This document shows, one piece after another, positions 35,690 through 46,790 of a DNA stretch of 54,100 bases (the first letter of the stretch is position 1; the number at the start of each line of letters is the position of its first letter). The notes beneath the pieces are model-generated. The model was given only the letters and a program-made list of their open reading frames with translations. It had not been told where the DNA came from and did no database searches. A program made the translations under genes and the position numbers. This DNA comes from Coprinopsis marcescibilis (Eukaryota; Basidiomycota; Agaricomycetes; Agaricales; Psathyrellaceae): positions 1-54,100 of the forward strand of contig ML210349.1 of the NCBI GenBank assembly GCA_004369085.1, written 5' to 3'.

Positions 35690-36190
35690 TTGAGCCTCGA
35701 CGCGATCAGCTAACCACGCCAAGTTGAGTTCCGTTATGACCAGGACATGAACTCTGGGAAGCCGATCGGGCTTGATAGGTTTCTACCCCCTCTGTCGCGT
35801 TCGATGCTGTGATGGCTACGAGACCCAGGCTGGTGTCAGCGAGAGCACGGTTCTCGAAGGCGAGGGAAACAGTGCTGCGTCCAGCTTCTTGGACAAGAGC
35901 GCAACGGCCCGCCCGAACTTGACAATTCTCATCAACACGTACGTGGCGTGCGTCGTGTGCCCCTGGCGGAGTCCCATAGGAACAAGATTCGCGCGGTCGA
36001 AGTCGGTTCATTGGTGGACCGTAAGGGTGCTACAGGCGTAACTGGAGGCCATCATCAATTTTGTGTTTTCGAGCCGCGAAGTGATTCTCGCGGCTAGTGT
36101 AATCGGGACTCCATAGATGAGGGGACCGGAGACTCCAGGGAATTGAAAGCGTTTGGTATCAACCCCATTCACAAGCTCCGGGATTTAGGA
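35690..36190 (+). pseudogene. GMC oxidoreductase relic
   Basis: Two islands match the intact GMC gene upstream. SAASSFLDKSATARPNLTILINTYVA at about 35870-35945 corresponds to the AATAYLDDKVRARPNLTILLNTYI region. SREVILAASVIGTP at about 36070-36115 corresponds to signature 2 and is ended by a TAG where the parent has Gln. Frameshifts separate them and neither the FAD-binding start nor the histidines are found. The remnant lies between the intact GMC gene and the largest Crinkler gene, in the same orientation as both. Confidence 0.75.
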
Positions 36191-36638
36191 TAGGGATGCA
36201 TTTACTAGGCGTTATTCCCCATGGTATGGTTGATGAACGGCACGGTCGCACCTCCATAGCACTCATGTTGCTCGGTGCTTGGGTAGCGTTTGAAACGGAA
36301 GCTGCCCTGCAGGAATGGGTTGCAAGTCGCTCAGGCCCATTCATCAACAAAGGGCTGTATTCTCACCAACCCTTCTTTGGTCGTGCTCCGTCGGCGGTCC
36401 AGTAAGTACGTCCCAGTTATGTAAGGAGCAATCGGTGGGGGGATGCTTAATCCCCACTTGTGCCCTGGTGGTAAGCGCCGTCCTTCCTTTCGATAAATTC
36501 ACCACAACTCGACTCTTGGATCCTTTATTCTATCAGCGGCAACCTTCTCTGCGGGCCGGCGGACCTTTCAGGCCCGATCAGACGCGGCCAGTGAAGCTGA
36601 CGCAGCGCTGGTGGTTTCTCAATCTGTTCACTTCTCCC

Positions 36639-39024
36639 ATGTCAGGTATCACTCTCCACTGCCTCGTTTCTGGCGACGGGGCAGACAAGATATTCCCCGT
36701 CGACATCGCTTCCAACGACAATGTCAGCATCCTCAAGGACATGATCAAGGAGGAGCTGGCAGTCCTTTTCAAGCACATCGGCGCGAAGGACATGCAACTC
36801 TTCAAGGTTTCGCTTCCAGCGGCCGACGCGGAACAAGCGCGAGACCCGGGAAAGATCGAGGGTGCAGAGCAGCTCTCTTCCCCTATCCACGAGATATCAG
36901 AAGTCTTCCAGGTTCTAGATGAACGTCATATTCATGTCATCGTGGTGAAGCCTACTGGTGAGTGTCTGACCTTTTCCATCGGTTTCTTCTCCTGACGCAA
37001 TATAGTCTCCTTGAATTGTTATTACCCTGCCACAAAACCCACTACGTTCACTATAGCCATTAGAAAAGACGCTCGTATAAACGTTCTCCTTGAAATGATC
37101 GGCCAAAGGCTCAAAGACTGGGGCTATAACGTGCCGCTGACAGAGATCCACGTCTACAAGGTGCGTACGCGGTTTGTGTGGATACAGCTACCTAGCTAAA
37201 AGGCGATGTAGACAGATATTCCATTGTACCCCAAGCACAGCGCTGCTGACCGCGCCCGCCAATTCCTTCACGAACATCCAGGGGATCCCATCGAGATGGA
37301 CTCCACGGTGGACAAAATTTCAGATATATTTCCCCTCAGCTCTTATGGAGACAAAAGATTGGACATACTCCTCGCTACCCCAGAAAGTGCGTCCGTCTGC
37401 GGCTCAAATCTCATCATTACTGGTGCTTACTTTGAATCCCTGGCAGTTGTGGAGACGCTCGATACTCTGGGCGACCCGGATGCCGTGTATAACAGGAAGG
37501 TCAAGAAGGGTATGTATAGCACCGTAACATCAAAGACATTCGCCTCATCATTGATATCTTCTAGCCCTTCTGAACTATCTCTCCCCCCCGCATTCGGGAC
37601 CGTCTCCATCGGAGGTCGTGAGGAGCGCTGAGAAGGTCGCTACCTTCCTCCAATCCCGCTCTGTCTGCATGGATCGTGTCCCTGTCGCAATGTTCAGCCC
37701 GCCGCTCGCCAAGCTACAGCGGAACCTCGATAACCTGGAAACCCTTGTCCCTTCTTGCTCCGATATCAACCATGCCGCTGCATTTCTCGGGGGTGCAGTT
37801 CAACTGTGCACGACCAAACAGGAGCGCCAGCAAAACACCGAACCTCATGTTGATAAGCTGCTCGGAGAGAACGGCGAGTGGCAGGAGACCCTCGAGTGGG
37901 CAGGTAACATCAAACCGGACGCGATCTGGTGGCACAACGACTTTGCTCTGCTGATCTTGGAGCTAAAGAACATTCTGGGAAACGATGGTGATGCGGTCCT
38001 CCACGCCACCGTCGACTATAGCAAAATCCTCATGGGGGAGAAGGTACGTGTGACGTCAGCTGTCTTGAATCGCATTGAAGATTTTTCTCGCAGTTCAAAG
38101 ACCTCTGGGGCACCTGCAACTTTCCGGTCATTCTCCTCGGTATTAGCGGGAAGCGCATCGAGGTATCGGCCGCTGTTTGTGCAGGACCAATCTACGTTTC
38201 AAACCTGTACAGACTCGACCTTGCTCTTGGCTTCCATGCTTCTGCAACGCTCACGCAGCTGGCTCGTGTCTTCAAAGCCTTGTCGTCGGCTCGAACAGAT
38301 CTTATCATCCACTACGACAAAATCACCGCTTCTTCCAGCGCCGGTCTCCGCCTCACTGCCATATACCCCAACCCGACCTTTGTGGATGGCCGACCGCCAC
38401 CACTTACATTTTCCAAGTTTACGACCCGAACAGGGCAATCTAGTTTGACTCTCCCAAACTTGGGCGACGCGTTCAGCTTCATTTACAATGCCACGCTAGA
38501 CAGCACCGGTGAAGAAGTCGTCGTCAAATTTACGCCGCGGTACAACCAAGCAGCACATACGATTTTGAGCAATCTTGGATTGGCCCCGAAACTCCACTTT
38601 TGCGGGCGGATTGTTGGGGATCTGTACATGGTCGTGATGGATCGCGTGAACGGCAAGTCACTTTGGCACCTTCTTCAGGAGGGGACGGCCATCCCCGCCT
38701 TCGTCCTGGAAAAAGTCGAAGAGGCGATCTCATACCTCCACGACGCGAACATGGTCTTCGGGGACTTGCGGGACGCCAACATTCTCTACTGTCATTTCTG
38801 AGGGGTCTGACTCTGGAGGCTTGGCCAGTGACGGAGGTGTGTTTCTGGTTGACTTTGATTGGGCTGGGAAGGACGGGCAGGATCTGTATCCGGCCACGCT
38901 TAACACCGAGAGTCGTTTGGAGGAAAGTGTTCGTCCGTTGGGTGTGATGCGGAAAGCTCATGACATATGGCAAGTTGACCGGTTGAAGCACCAATGTGCC
39001 CGGAATTCTTATGTGTTTATATAG
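36639..39024 (+). CDS. Crinkler-family protein with PD-(D/E)XK nuclease-like and kinase domains, frameshifted
   Basis: Crinkler (CRN) proteins carry a ubiquitin-like header and nuclease or kinase C-terminal domains; they act as effectors or conflict proteins in oomycetes and fungi. Exons: 36639-36957, 37006-37160, 37212-37386, 37447-37509, 37565-38043, 38094-39024. The header starts MSGITLHCLVSGDGADK. A middle region follows, then a restriction-endonuclease-like motif with Asp356 (IKPDAIWW) and Glu370-x-Lys372 (LILELKN). Then comes a kinase-like domain: EEVVVKFTPRY, LYMVVMDRVNGKSL, VFGDLRDANILY (Phe where HRD has His) and VFLVDFDWAGKDG. Between the last two motifs, at about 38788-38796, the frame shifts by one base; upstream it stops at 38799-38801, downstream it continues to 39024. 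The total fits 706 codons plus one extra base. No signal peptide. It could be a recent pseudogene or a base-calling error. Confidence 0.82.
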
Positions 39025-39248
39025 ACTAGTAATGACCACAAAATTATCATAGATTCTTTACCGCGAGTAAATCGATATGTATCTGCAATAAACGCCCGCC
39101 ATAGTCGCGTGTAAAATTCAAGCAGATATCAACCAGCACTTGCAATGATATAGGCGCTCATGTTTACCGTTCGCTGCTTGTTCGAACTGAAAGAGACGTT
39201 TATCCTGCAGTGCTACAGCCTACATACATGCGCCACGACAGGAACCTC

Positions 39249-40088
39249 TCAAAGCTGCTTTCGCTTCGAATTGACGTTGGCTTGGTCGGCATCTACATAT
39301 ATTGCATTGTCAGTCATGCATTACGATTACGGTCAAAGGAAACGCAGCTCACCTGGATGGATGTCCGGCGTCTCAATGTAGTCCCTTGCTTCCATATTCC
39401 CCTTCCAATCACTCCCAAACCTCTCATCCCGATCCCCAACCGCCTTCTCGAACGCCGGCATCGACTCTTTTTCCGTGAAGCTCCCCATCAACTTGGGCAT
39501 CCCGAGCGGCAACTCGTGCCCCTTGTCGATCTGCCAAAAGTGGAACGTCTTTCCGTAGAGCTGGATGACTTCCTCCATTTCCTTGTCCTCCGCCGCTTGC
39601 CAAATCTTGCTGGGGACGCCGGTAGGGCGGGGCATGATGAGCATACCGGATTTGACTTCGAAGACGTGTGAGTGCCAGAGTTTGCGCTCGGTTGGGGAGA
39701 GGGTTGCATAGAGTTTTGGACTGATCATGTATTCGACTATAGGGTAATCAGAGAGGTCGATGGGGGACGAGGCAAAAGAGATTAGTTACCTCCGATAAGT
39801 CGTGCATTGCGTTCAGGCGAGTCGTAAATGAGACACTGGCGGATATCTAAAACTCGGGAATAAGCATCAATATGGTCGCCATCAGAGAGCCCTTGACGCA
39901 CCTTCATTCGAATGAGAGCAGTAGTGATTTTCTTCGACATAGGTTCCAGGCTCATCTGCGTAACAATGGAACCCATTCAGGAACCCACAAATGTTCTTGA
40001 CTGGCGCAAAGTCTTGTGTTAGGCCGGCCGCTGTGTCGAGAATGGTAGATTGTATGGAGAGGGAGTCTCCGGGAAGAACTTCTGACAT
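39249..40088 (-). CDS. Oil body-associated protein-like (DUF1264)
   Basis: DUF1264/OBAP family, plant lipid-droplet proteins with fungal and bacterial relatives; the biochemical role is unknown. Four exons close to 223 residues: 40088-39902, 39846-39790, 39736-39353, 39292-39249, introns of 53-60 bp. Landmarks: ICGFLNGFHCYADEPG, ENHYCSHSNEDIRQCLIYDS, ARLIGVEYMISPKLYATL, LWHSHVFEVKSGMLIMP and FHFWQIDKGHELPLGMPKLM, matching the family order. His and Cys residues in HYCSH and WHSH are strongly conserved in the family. No signal or membrane segment. It is antisense to the flanking Crinkler genes, ending 225 bp past the stop of the larger one, and a relic of its 5' end lies at 41657-41875. Confidence 0.87.
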
Positions 40089-40638
40089 GGCAAGAGTCGA
40101 GAAATGATAGACTGTTCAAGCGTTGTTTCGACTTGTGGAGATGCGTTTATGATCACAGTGACGTCATCTGCTGCTACGCGGCGCACAGAAAATCATGGAA
40201 GCGCCGGCATTGCCGAGCTTCCCATCTTGCTTTGCGAACGGATACACTGGAAAGAATGCAGCTACTTACATTGAGGCTACGAGAAAGAGAATTGTTGAAG
40301 CAATGTTGAGGGCTATGTACGAAGCTTTGTAGCTGTCGGAAGAACTTCAGTCCGGCTCAGTCCATAAACCTTGCAAAGCACGGTAATGACCACGAGCCAA
40401 TTTTCTCTGTGGGAGGGGTATGATGAGACGAGGGTCCAGCCAAGGTCAACCAGGGGTGACTCACTTGTCCCAGTTCACGGCGTCAAAGCCACCTATACGG
40501 TGACCTAATACCCTCGTGAACGTGTCTCGGCAGCGAGGATGGGGTAGGACAGGAGACCAAGTCCCTAATTGGGCGCATTGATGGGCACGTGGGGGTTAAC
40601 CTCCACTATGGCTACACGTTCCCAATCGCTGTTCACTT

Positions 40639-41521
40639 ATGTTCATGATGTCGACCATCGCTCTTCGCTGCCTTGTTTCTGGCGACGGGAAAGAGAAGGT
40701 ATTCACCGTCAAGATCGCTTCCAACGACGATGTCAGCATCCTCAAGGACATGATCAAGGAGAAGGTACCACTGTATGCGGGTATCGCCGCGAAGGACATG
40801 CAACTCTTCAAGGTTTCGCTTCCCGTAGCCAACGCGGAACAAGCGCGAGACCCGGGAAAGATCAGGGGCGCAGAGAAGCTCTCTTCGCCTATCGACGAGA
40901 TATCAGACGTCTTCTGGTATCCGCAGAAAGGGCATATCCACGTTGTTGTCCTTGCGCCACCAGGTGAGGGTCGTGCACAGCCCGCAGGTTTCCTGCCATT
41001 GACTCTTTATACGCCTTAGTAACGCTAACCACGCCGTTGTACAACTTCGCCTGCTATTATCCCGGCGAAACGCCTTACTTTCTCACTGTATCTGTGAAAC
41101 CGGATGTTCACATTGACGGACTAGTGGACGCGATTCGGCAGAAGCTCAGAGCACGAGGGAAAAAATTCAGACCGAATGACGAATTAACCGTCTACAAGGT
41201 GCGTACGGCGCTGTGCAGCGACACCTATCTAAATCCAGTGCAGACGGACATCCTGATGATGCCGGAGGACGACCTTGCCCCACGCGCTCTCAAATTTCTT
41301 TCCAAACACTCAGAATTTAAAAGCACAGCTCTCAATCTGATGCAGAGAGTTGGAGCAGTGTTCGATCACGATTGCCACCAGGATGATAGAGTGGATATCC
41401 TAATCGCTGACTCTGAAGGTATGTTCGTCTATGGCTTGGCATCTCGTGTGTTGTCGTTGATTTTGTTTGTGCAGTGCTCGACCGTGTGCAATACTTAGAC
41501 TGTCCTTGTACACTCCAATGA
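40639..41521 (+). CDS. C-terminally truncated Crinkler-family protein (header only)
   Basis: Paralogue of the Crinkler gene at 36639. Four exons close to 241 residues: 40639-40963, 41020-41198, 41244-41418, 41475-41521. Intron positions and phases match the paralogue, and exon 3 is the same length (175 bp). The header reads TIALRCLVSGDGKEKVFTV, then ASNDDVSILKDMIKEKV, KDMQLFKVSLP and IDEISDVFWYP. After RVDILIADSE the product ends with 15 unrelated residues (VLDRVQYLDCPCTLQ), so the nuclease and kinase regions are absent. Start could be any of three nearby ATGs (40639, 40645, 40648); MSTIALRC is the most family-like. It may be expressed as a domain-only protein or be a remnant left by deletion. 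Confidence 0.78.
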
Positions 41522-41656
41522 ACGGAGTTTTGATTCGCGCACTGTATCAAGAGTAAATACCAATGGTATACGTATCAAAATACAGCTATGGATCTAAGGA
41601 GTTAAATAAGCCTTATCCTGCGGGAAGGAAGAGATACTACACAGTACATACTACGT

Positions 41657-41875
41657 AGGTTCCAGGCTCGTCTGTCTTGACTGGCGCAAAGTCTTGCGTT
41701 AGGCCGGCCGCTGTGTAGAGAACAGTAGATTTAATGGAGAGGGGGTTACCAGCAGATCTTCTCCCATGGCGAGAGACGACCGACAGACAAGTTTCGATTG
41801 TGTTCCAGCGTTGTGGAGGTTTGTGATCACGTCATACTCCGGCGCGCAGAAAACGACCATCGCCCAATTCCCTTT
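41657..41875 (-). pseudogene. Relic of the oil body-associated protein gene 5' end and promoter
   Basis: Plus-strand sequence here (GGTTCCAGGCTCGTCTG, then CTTGACTGGCGCAAAGTCTTG, GGCCGGCCGCTGTGT) matches exon 1 of the gene at 39249-40088 nearly base for base, minus about 40 bp inside the exon. Similarity continues past the start codon into the upstream region (GTTCCAGCGTTGT, GTGATCACGTCAT, CGCGCAGAAAA). Exons 2-4 are absent. It sits 136 bp past the stop of the truncated Crinkler gene, as the intact gene sits past the full one. Confidence 0.82.
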
Positions 41876-42141
41876 GTGCAAGGACCCTAGAGCTGCTGAG
41901 CATCGGTAATCCGACTTTTCACGATTTGGAGAGGCCTCACTCTCCTCCTTTGCCCTAACCCTGTTGATTAAGCGCCCACCGGCCCGGCCAGGTCACGTGG
42001 TCACGGAAAAGTGGCACAGACCTCCGTGGAAAAACGGGGCGTGACAAGCGAATGGGTGGAATGGCTGGGCGTGTGTGGCTTTCAACAAACTCTCGGTAAA
42101 AAGGCTTTGCTCATCTCAGTCTCCTCCAACTCGAATCGACC

Positions 42142-43896
42142 ATGAGCAAAAAGGGCGGCGCCAAAATTCCTCGGGAGGCAAAGACATACGAACCACGCGA
42201 TATTGTCCTTGGAAAAGTGCGTGGATATGCACCGTGGCCTGGAATGGTGAGTGATACAGGTTGCGCGTGTTCCTGGGGTGGCGGGAAGGGGTGACGAGCG
42301 CGTCGTGTTCCGAGCGGTCAAGACCCTTGAAGCTGATACTTTGTGCTTCAGATTGTCGATCCTACCAGTGTACCAGCCCATGTAACGGAAGAACGACCAT
42401 CGAACAAGAAAACCACGTTTTACTGCATTCGCTTCTTCCCAACCGGAGACTAGTGCGTTTTACGCCTTTTTGCCTTTTACCTCCGCTGACCCTGGGTCTG
42501 CATAGTTCATGGCTGGTGGAGAAGGATATCTCCAAGCTGCAGCCACATGAGATCGAGGCGTATATCAGCGAGCCCAACAAAAAGTCGGCCGACCTCCTCG
42601 AGGGCTATCGAATTGCCAAAGACCCGACCAAGTGGATAGCAGAGCGCGATGCACTTGCCTCACAGGCTGACGAGGCTGAAGAGAGTGCCGAGGTCGACCA
42701 ACTCAACAGCGAGGATGAGGCAGACGCCTCCGCTTCCACCGCTGGTACCAAATCCAGGAAGCGTAAGCGGGAGTCAGATGCCGCCTCTGCATCTGTCAGC
42801 AAGGCTAAGAAGGCACCGAAGACAAAGAAGGAGCCTGTGGAATCGGCGTCGGCTAAGAAGAAGGCCACATCTGCCAGCGGCAAGGGCAAGAAGGGGGGAA
42901 AGAGCAAGGCTGTGGTCGAGTCGGAGGATGAGGGCGAGCAGGTTGGTGCAGATGATGCTGAGGATGCCGGGCCTAGCACCAAAGCTTCTCCACCGCCAGC
43001 TAAGAAGCCCCGAAGGGATAAGGAAGACGACGGCGATGAAGGTGCGTTCATATCGTCGTTTTTCATTTTCCCGATTTCACCCCTGATACGATGAACGATA
43101 TGTTATAACATTTTTGCTTCCTTTTATTGTCTCGCTGGGTGGTGCTGATGCGGCTGCTGCTCAATTTAGGCAAAGGAAACGATCCAGAAGCTCTCAAGGT
43201 CCGAGATTGGCGACACAAGCTTCAGAAATCGTTCCTGAATACGAAGGCTACTCCCAAGGAAGAGGTGGGGTGTCCCTTTCATCTCGCTGGCATCCGAATA
43301 CTTATGTTTATCTGCAGGATATGCCCGCTCTGGACGAGCTTTTCAAGACTGTCGAAAACTATGAATCGATGACCATCGAAAAGCTTCAGGTTAGCCCATT
43401 CTTACACTTTTTTTGCTCTTCCCTCCCCCACCTAGCGTACTCCCCTATACTGATGCTATCCCACCCATCCAGTTCTCTAAAATTGGCAAGGTTATGCGCC
43501 ACATCGCTGTTTTGGCGGACGAAAAGGTGCCCAGGGACTCGGAACTCAAGTTCAGGGAGCGTTCGAGCGCGTTGGTGCAGAAGTGGCAGCAGATACTGAA
43601 CGCCAACAAGACAAACGGGAGCGAAACTGGGGCTGCGGCGGCCTCGAATGCGAATGGGACGGTACCCGTACCTCCTGGTACCGCGGATTCTGCGTTTACC
43701 GTGGCGGAGGCAACTGCAGCGTTGGATTTGAATGGGAAGGGAGCTGATGTCGATGGTGCGTGCATGCTAGTTTCATTATTGGTCGATCCCTGTTGATTCT
43801 TATGGGTTAGCTGCAGCCGACGGAGAAGCCGACGCTCCTGGCGAGGCGGGTGACACGTCACTGCTTGCCGACGTCACCATGTCCGACGCCATCTAG
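42142..43896 (+). CDS. PWWP-domain chromatin protein with LEDGF-like C-terminal helix domain
   Basis: Probable nuclear histone-reader protein. Seven exons close to 425 residues: 42142-42246, 42352-42452, 42506-43041, 43170-43264, 43318-43389, 43473-43755, 43811-43896. The PWWP domain spans about residues 18-95: RDIVLGKVRGYAPWPGMI (the PWWP core reads APWPGM), TFYCIRFFPTGDYSWL, and KLQPHEIEAYI. A long acidic and Lys-rich disordered region follows with NLS-like runs (SRKRKRES, KKAPKTKKE, AKKPRRDKE). A helical block comes next, RDWRHKLQKSFLN, MPALDELFKTVENYESM, IGKVMRHIAVL, resembling the integrase-binding/TFIIS-N type fold of LEDGF-like proteins. The end is Ala/Gly-rich. It is convergent with the GH11 gene. 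Confidence 0.9.
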
Positions 43897-44762
43897 AAGA
43901 CATGCTGAATCGACACGCAATGAACATTTCGCTTCATCGACTATCGACGTCTTCGCCCTCCTTGCTCTTTGGTCGTTCCACGTTCCAGGCCGTGTGATAT
44001 GAATCTTACCGCCAAACCACCCCATCCCCCTCTCTCATCCTCGCTCGCTATGTGTATCTTATCTTGAACATGCGTATCAACCTTTTTTTCGTTTTAATCC
44101 AAAGATTACACCTATCCTTTCTCTTTGCCCGCCTTGTTCCGACATCGCTTTGTACAACTTCAGAGCTGTCACCGCGTGCGTGATCGTCGTCGTTTTGGCG
44201 ATTACGGGACATCAAGGGCTGTGGTCTTTCAAGTTCTCGCCTCCCCGGGTTCGCCTCGAATTCACTTACTCCTTTTTACGTGCTGTGTAGTTTGCCTGCC
44301 TGTTGTCACCCTTTGTCCATATCGTATAGTATCCTAGCAGCTGTTTTATTCTTTTTTATGGAGTGCGTGGCTTGCTTGTGTTTGATTTCCTTTCATCGTG
44401 CTTGAAGTTTGTGGTTCTTTCTGTGGCTGTGATGGTGGCTGTGTCGGTCAGCTGCAGTGTTTCCAATGACTTCAGAAGAACATTGTTATGTAGGCTTTTT
44501 GTTAGGCGTAGGCGTTTGTAGAGAGTAGAAAAGGGTGGTATGTGTAGGGTATGATACTTGCGGTGTGAATGATAACTATGACGTGACGATGCTCTCCCCT
44601 TGGCCCCGGACCGTGGTGCTTTTGGACTGCCTTGGATTATTTTATTCAATTTCGACGCGTTTACATCCCGTACAGACGTTGTCCCTCCGACTACATATCA
44701 CAAATACACGGGTCACAACACTCTGAACTACAAAGGTATAGGCAGTTCAAATAAAGGTAAAT
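43897..44762. other. 3' flanks of convergent PWWP and GH11 genes
   Basis: T-rich plus-strand sequence after the PWWP stop (CTTTTTTTCGTTTTAATCC near 44090). No coding feature is supported. Confidence 0.6.
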
Positions 44763-45504
44763 TTAGGACACCGTGAGTCTAGCAGAACCAGAGCTACCAT
44801 AGCCCTCAGTGGCGACGATCTGGTAGTTGTGCTGCGAGCCAAGGCGCATCCCGACTCTGCTCCAGGCGTCAAAGTGGCAGCGGGTGTCGACGGAGCCACT
44901 GATCGCACCGCCGTACGCCTTCTTGGGGTTCCGGACGGACCAGAACTGCTCAAAGGTCTTGGTGCCGTCGATCGAGGGCTGGTTGTAGCGCCAGGTGGAG
45001 AGGATGTCGTAGTTGGCGCCGTTGCAGGTGACGGTGCCCTTGCGTTGGGCCGCGGAGGAGGGGTCGTAGGTGCCGTAGGATTCTACGACGTAGTACTCGA
45101 TCAGAGCGTTGCGAGTCCAGCCGTAGACGGCAAGGTAGCTGTTGCCGTTGGGCTGGTATGTGCCGTTGTAGTTGAGGACTCTGTGTGGCGGTGTGAGTAC
45201 TGGAGTTGGAGTGTGGGTGAGGAGGAGGAAAGGCTTACCGTCCGGATACACCGGGGTTCCATCCCTTGCCGCCGACGAGGTTGCCGTTGTTTCCGGACCA
45301 CTGGAGACTGTAGGTTCCGCCGTCGAGGTTCGTGTATGTGGCCTGGGCGGCATTGTCTGTCCACCAGGAGTAGTAGAAGCCGCCGTGATTGCCAGCCGAG
45401 CTGGGCGTGCCACCGAGGATCGACGCGTCGGTAGCGTCGACCGGGGAGCCGACCGAGCCAGAGATGGCAGCAGCAGCGACAGCGAGTGAGGCGAGCAGTT
45501 TCAT
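44763..45504 (-). CDS. Secreted GH11 endo-1,4-beta-xylanase
   Basis: Retaining xylanase of the jelly-roll GH11 family, secreted to cut xylan. Two exons close to 227 residues: 45504-45239 and 45180-44763, with a 58-bp intron. Signal peptide [20 protein letters not shown], then a short propeptide. Family landmarks are [53 protein letters not shown] with nucleophile Glu122, and [14 protein letters not shown] with acid/base Glu214. No carbohydrate-binding module. The preceding frame opens with a TTG at 45519, so the ATG at 45504 is the real start. A TTTATACC element lies about 60 bp upstream of it. Two short antisense relics of a GH11 3' end lie between the F-box genes to the right. Confidence 0.95.
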
Positions 45505-46790
45505 GGTTCTCAAATTCAACAGCTATTGACCGTTGGAGGGGCGGTATTTCAGCCTCGAGCTCATTTATACCAGTCGAGCATAAACTTCGGCTAGTTTGTG
45601 CGTAGGCTCAAGGTTCTCCGCTCGATGGTAGCCATGTGAATGGATGGCTGAGAGAAAGAAGGATTCTCGTTTCCAAGTGTCTAGAGCGAGTACATTTAGT
45701 TCCGGCGCGCTCCAGCGACGTGCGGATAAAAATGTTCAAGGAATTTGTGTTGTGAGCATATGATCTAGTCCGGCTGCCATGGGGTATTCAAAATACCTTG
45801 TGTTATGTCACATGAAGGGGAATGGAACCGTTCAATAGAAGTTTCGAGATGCATACATTATTCAGAACCTGGGGAAGAATTGCGAGCTCAAGGATGCGCG
45901 GCTCGGCAAAATGGACGCTTCAATGCTGGAAGAAGCACTTGGTACTCCAAGAACCTTTGCGCGCCCGTCGGACCGCGACGCAAGAGTAGGGCATAGAGCC
46001 TCCGAGGCTTAACCGCCGACTGAGACTTTGGTATCCCAGACGCAGAATTCCAATGAAATCGACATGCTAATGTTATAGAATCTACATCGACTTGAAGATG
46101 CGAGACAGTGGATCCTCTCAAAGGCGGTCGAGTACGAATCACGGAGTTAGGGAGCGCTCCTACGGGAACCTCGAAACTAAGGGACCGGATAAAATTTACT
46201 GCCTCGGAGCCGTGAGGTGCGGTGCCATGGGGCATTGCCGAACATAGAAGAGAAGCACATAGTGGGGTGACAATCAGACCGTCTTGATATTGTGAAGTCA
46301 TAAGGAGAGAACTGTGTGGGCGTGATCCCTGAGCTATACCTCGCAGGATGAGGATTCTTAATAAGTCGCTTGGCGATGGAATCCTGCTTACGCCACGAGA
46401 GAGCGTTCGAATGGTTACAATTGACGATGGATACTTACCCCCAGCGCAATTCAAGGTTCATACGTTCTTGCAGACTAGACAAGGAAGCGGAGGTAGGGCT
46501 TAGTACAAGCAGGCGTCACAATGCTTCCAATAGGGTATTGTATATGTATAAGAGCTGTGTACATTGACAGCGTCAGACTCTCAGTAAATTAGCATTACTG
46601 CAAAAGCCAAATTCTAGCAAGTACTTGAACTGGCTCTAGCGTTTGTAACTTGAGTGTGCGTGCGAAGAGGAACTTAAGGTTGGAGCGGAGATTGTCTGGG
46701 TTAAACTTACAATATTATGATGGCCCTGAGATACTGACAGCGAGACCACCACTGTCCCGTTCCGTTCAGTACCATCTTTCTCAAAGGACT
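45505..46790. other. Intergenic between divergent GH11 and F-box genes
   Basis: Promoter region for both. A minus-strand open frame at 45888-46454 (188 codons) has no recognisable domain, no splice support and biased composition; probably chance. Confidence 0.55.

Noticed and set aside
45888..46454. 188-codon minus-strand open frame
   Set aside because: No similarity recognised, no splice structure, and it sits in a divergent promoter region.
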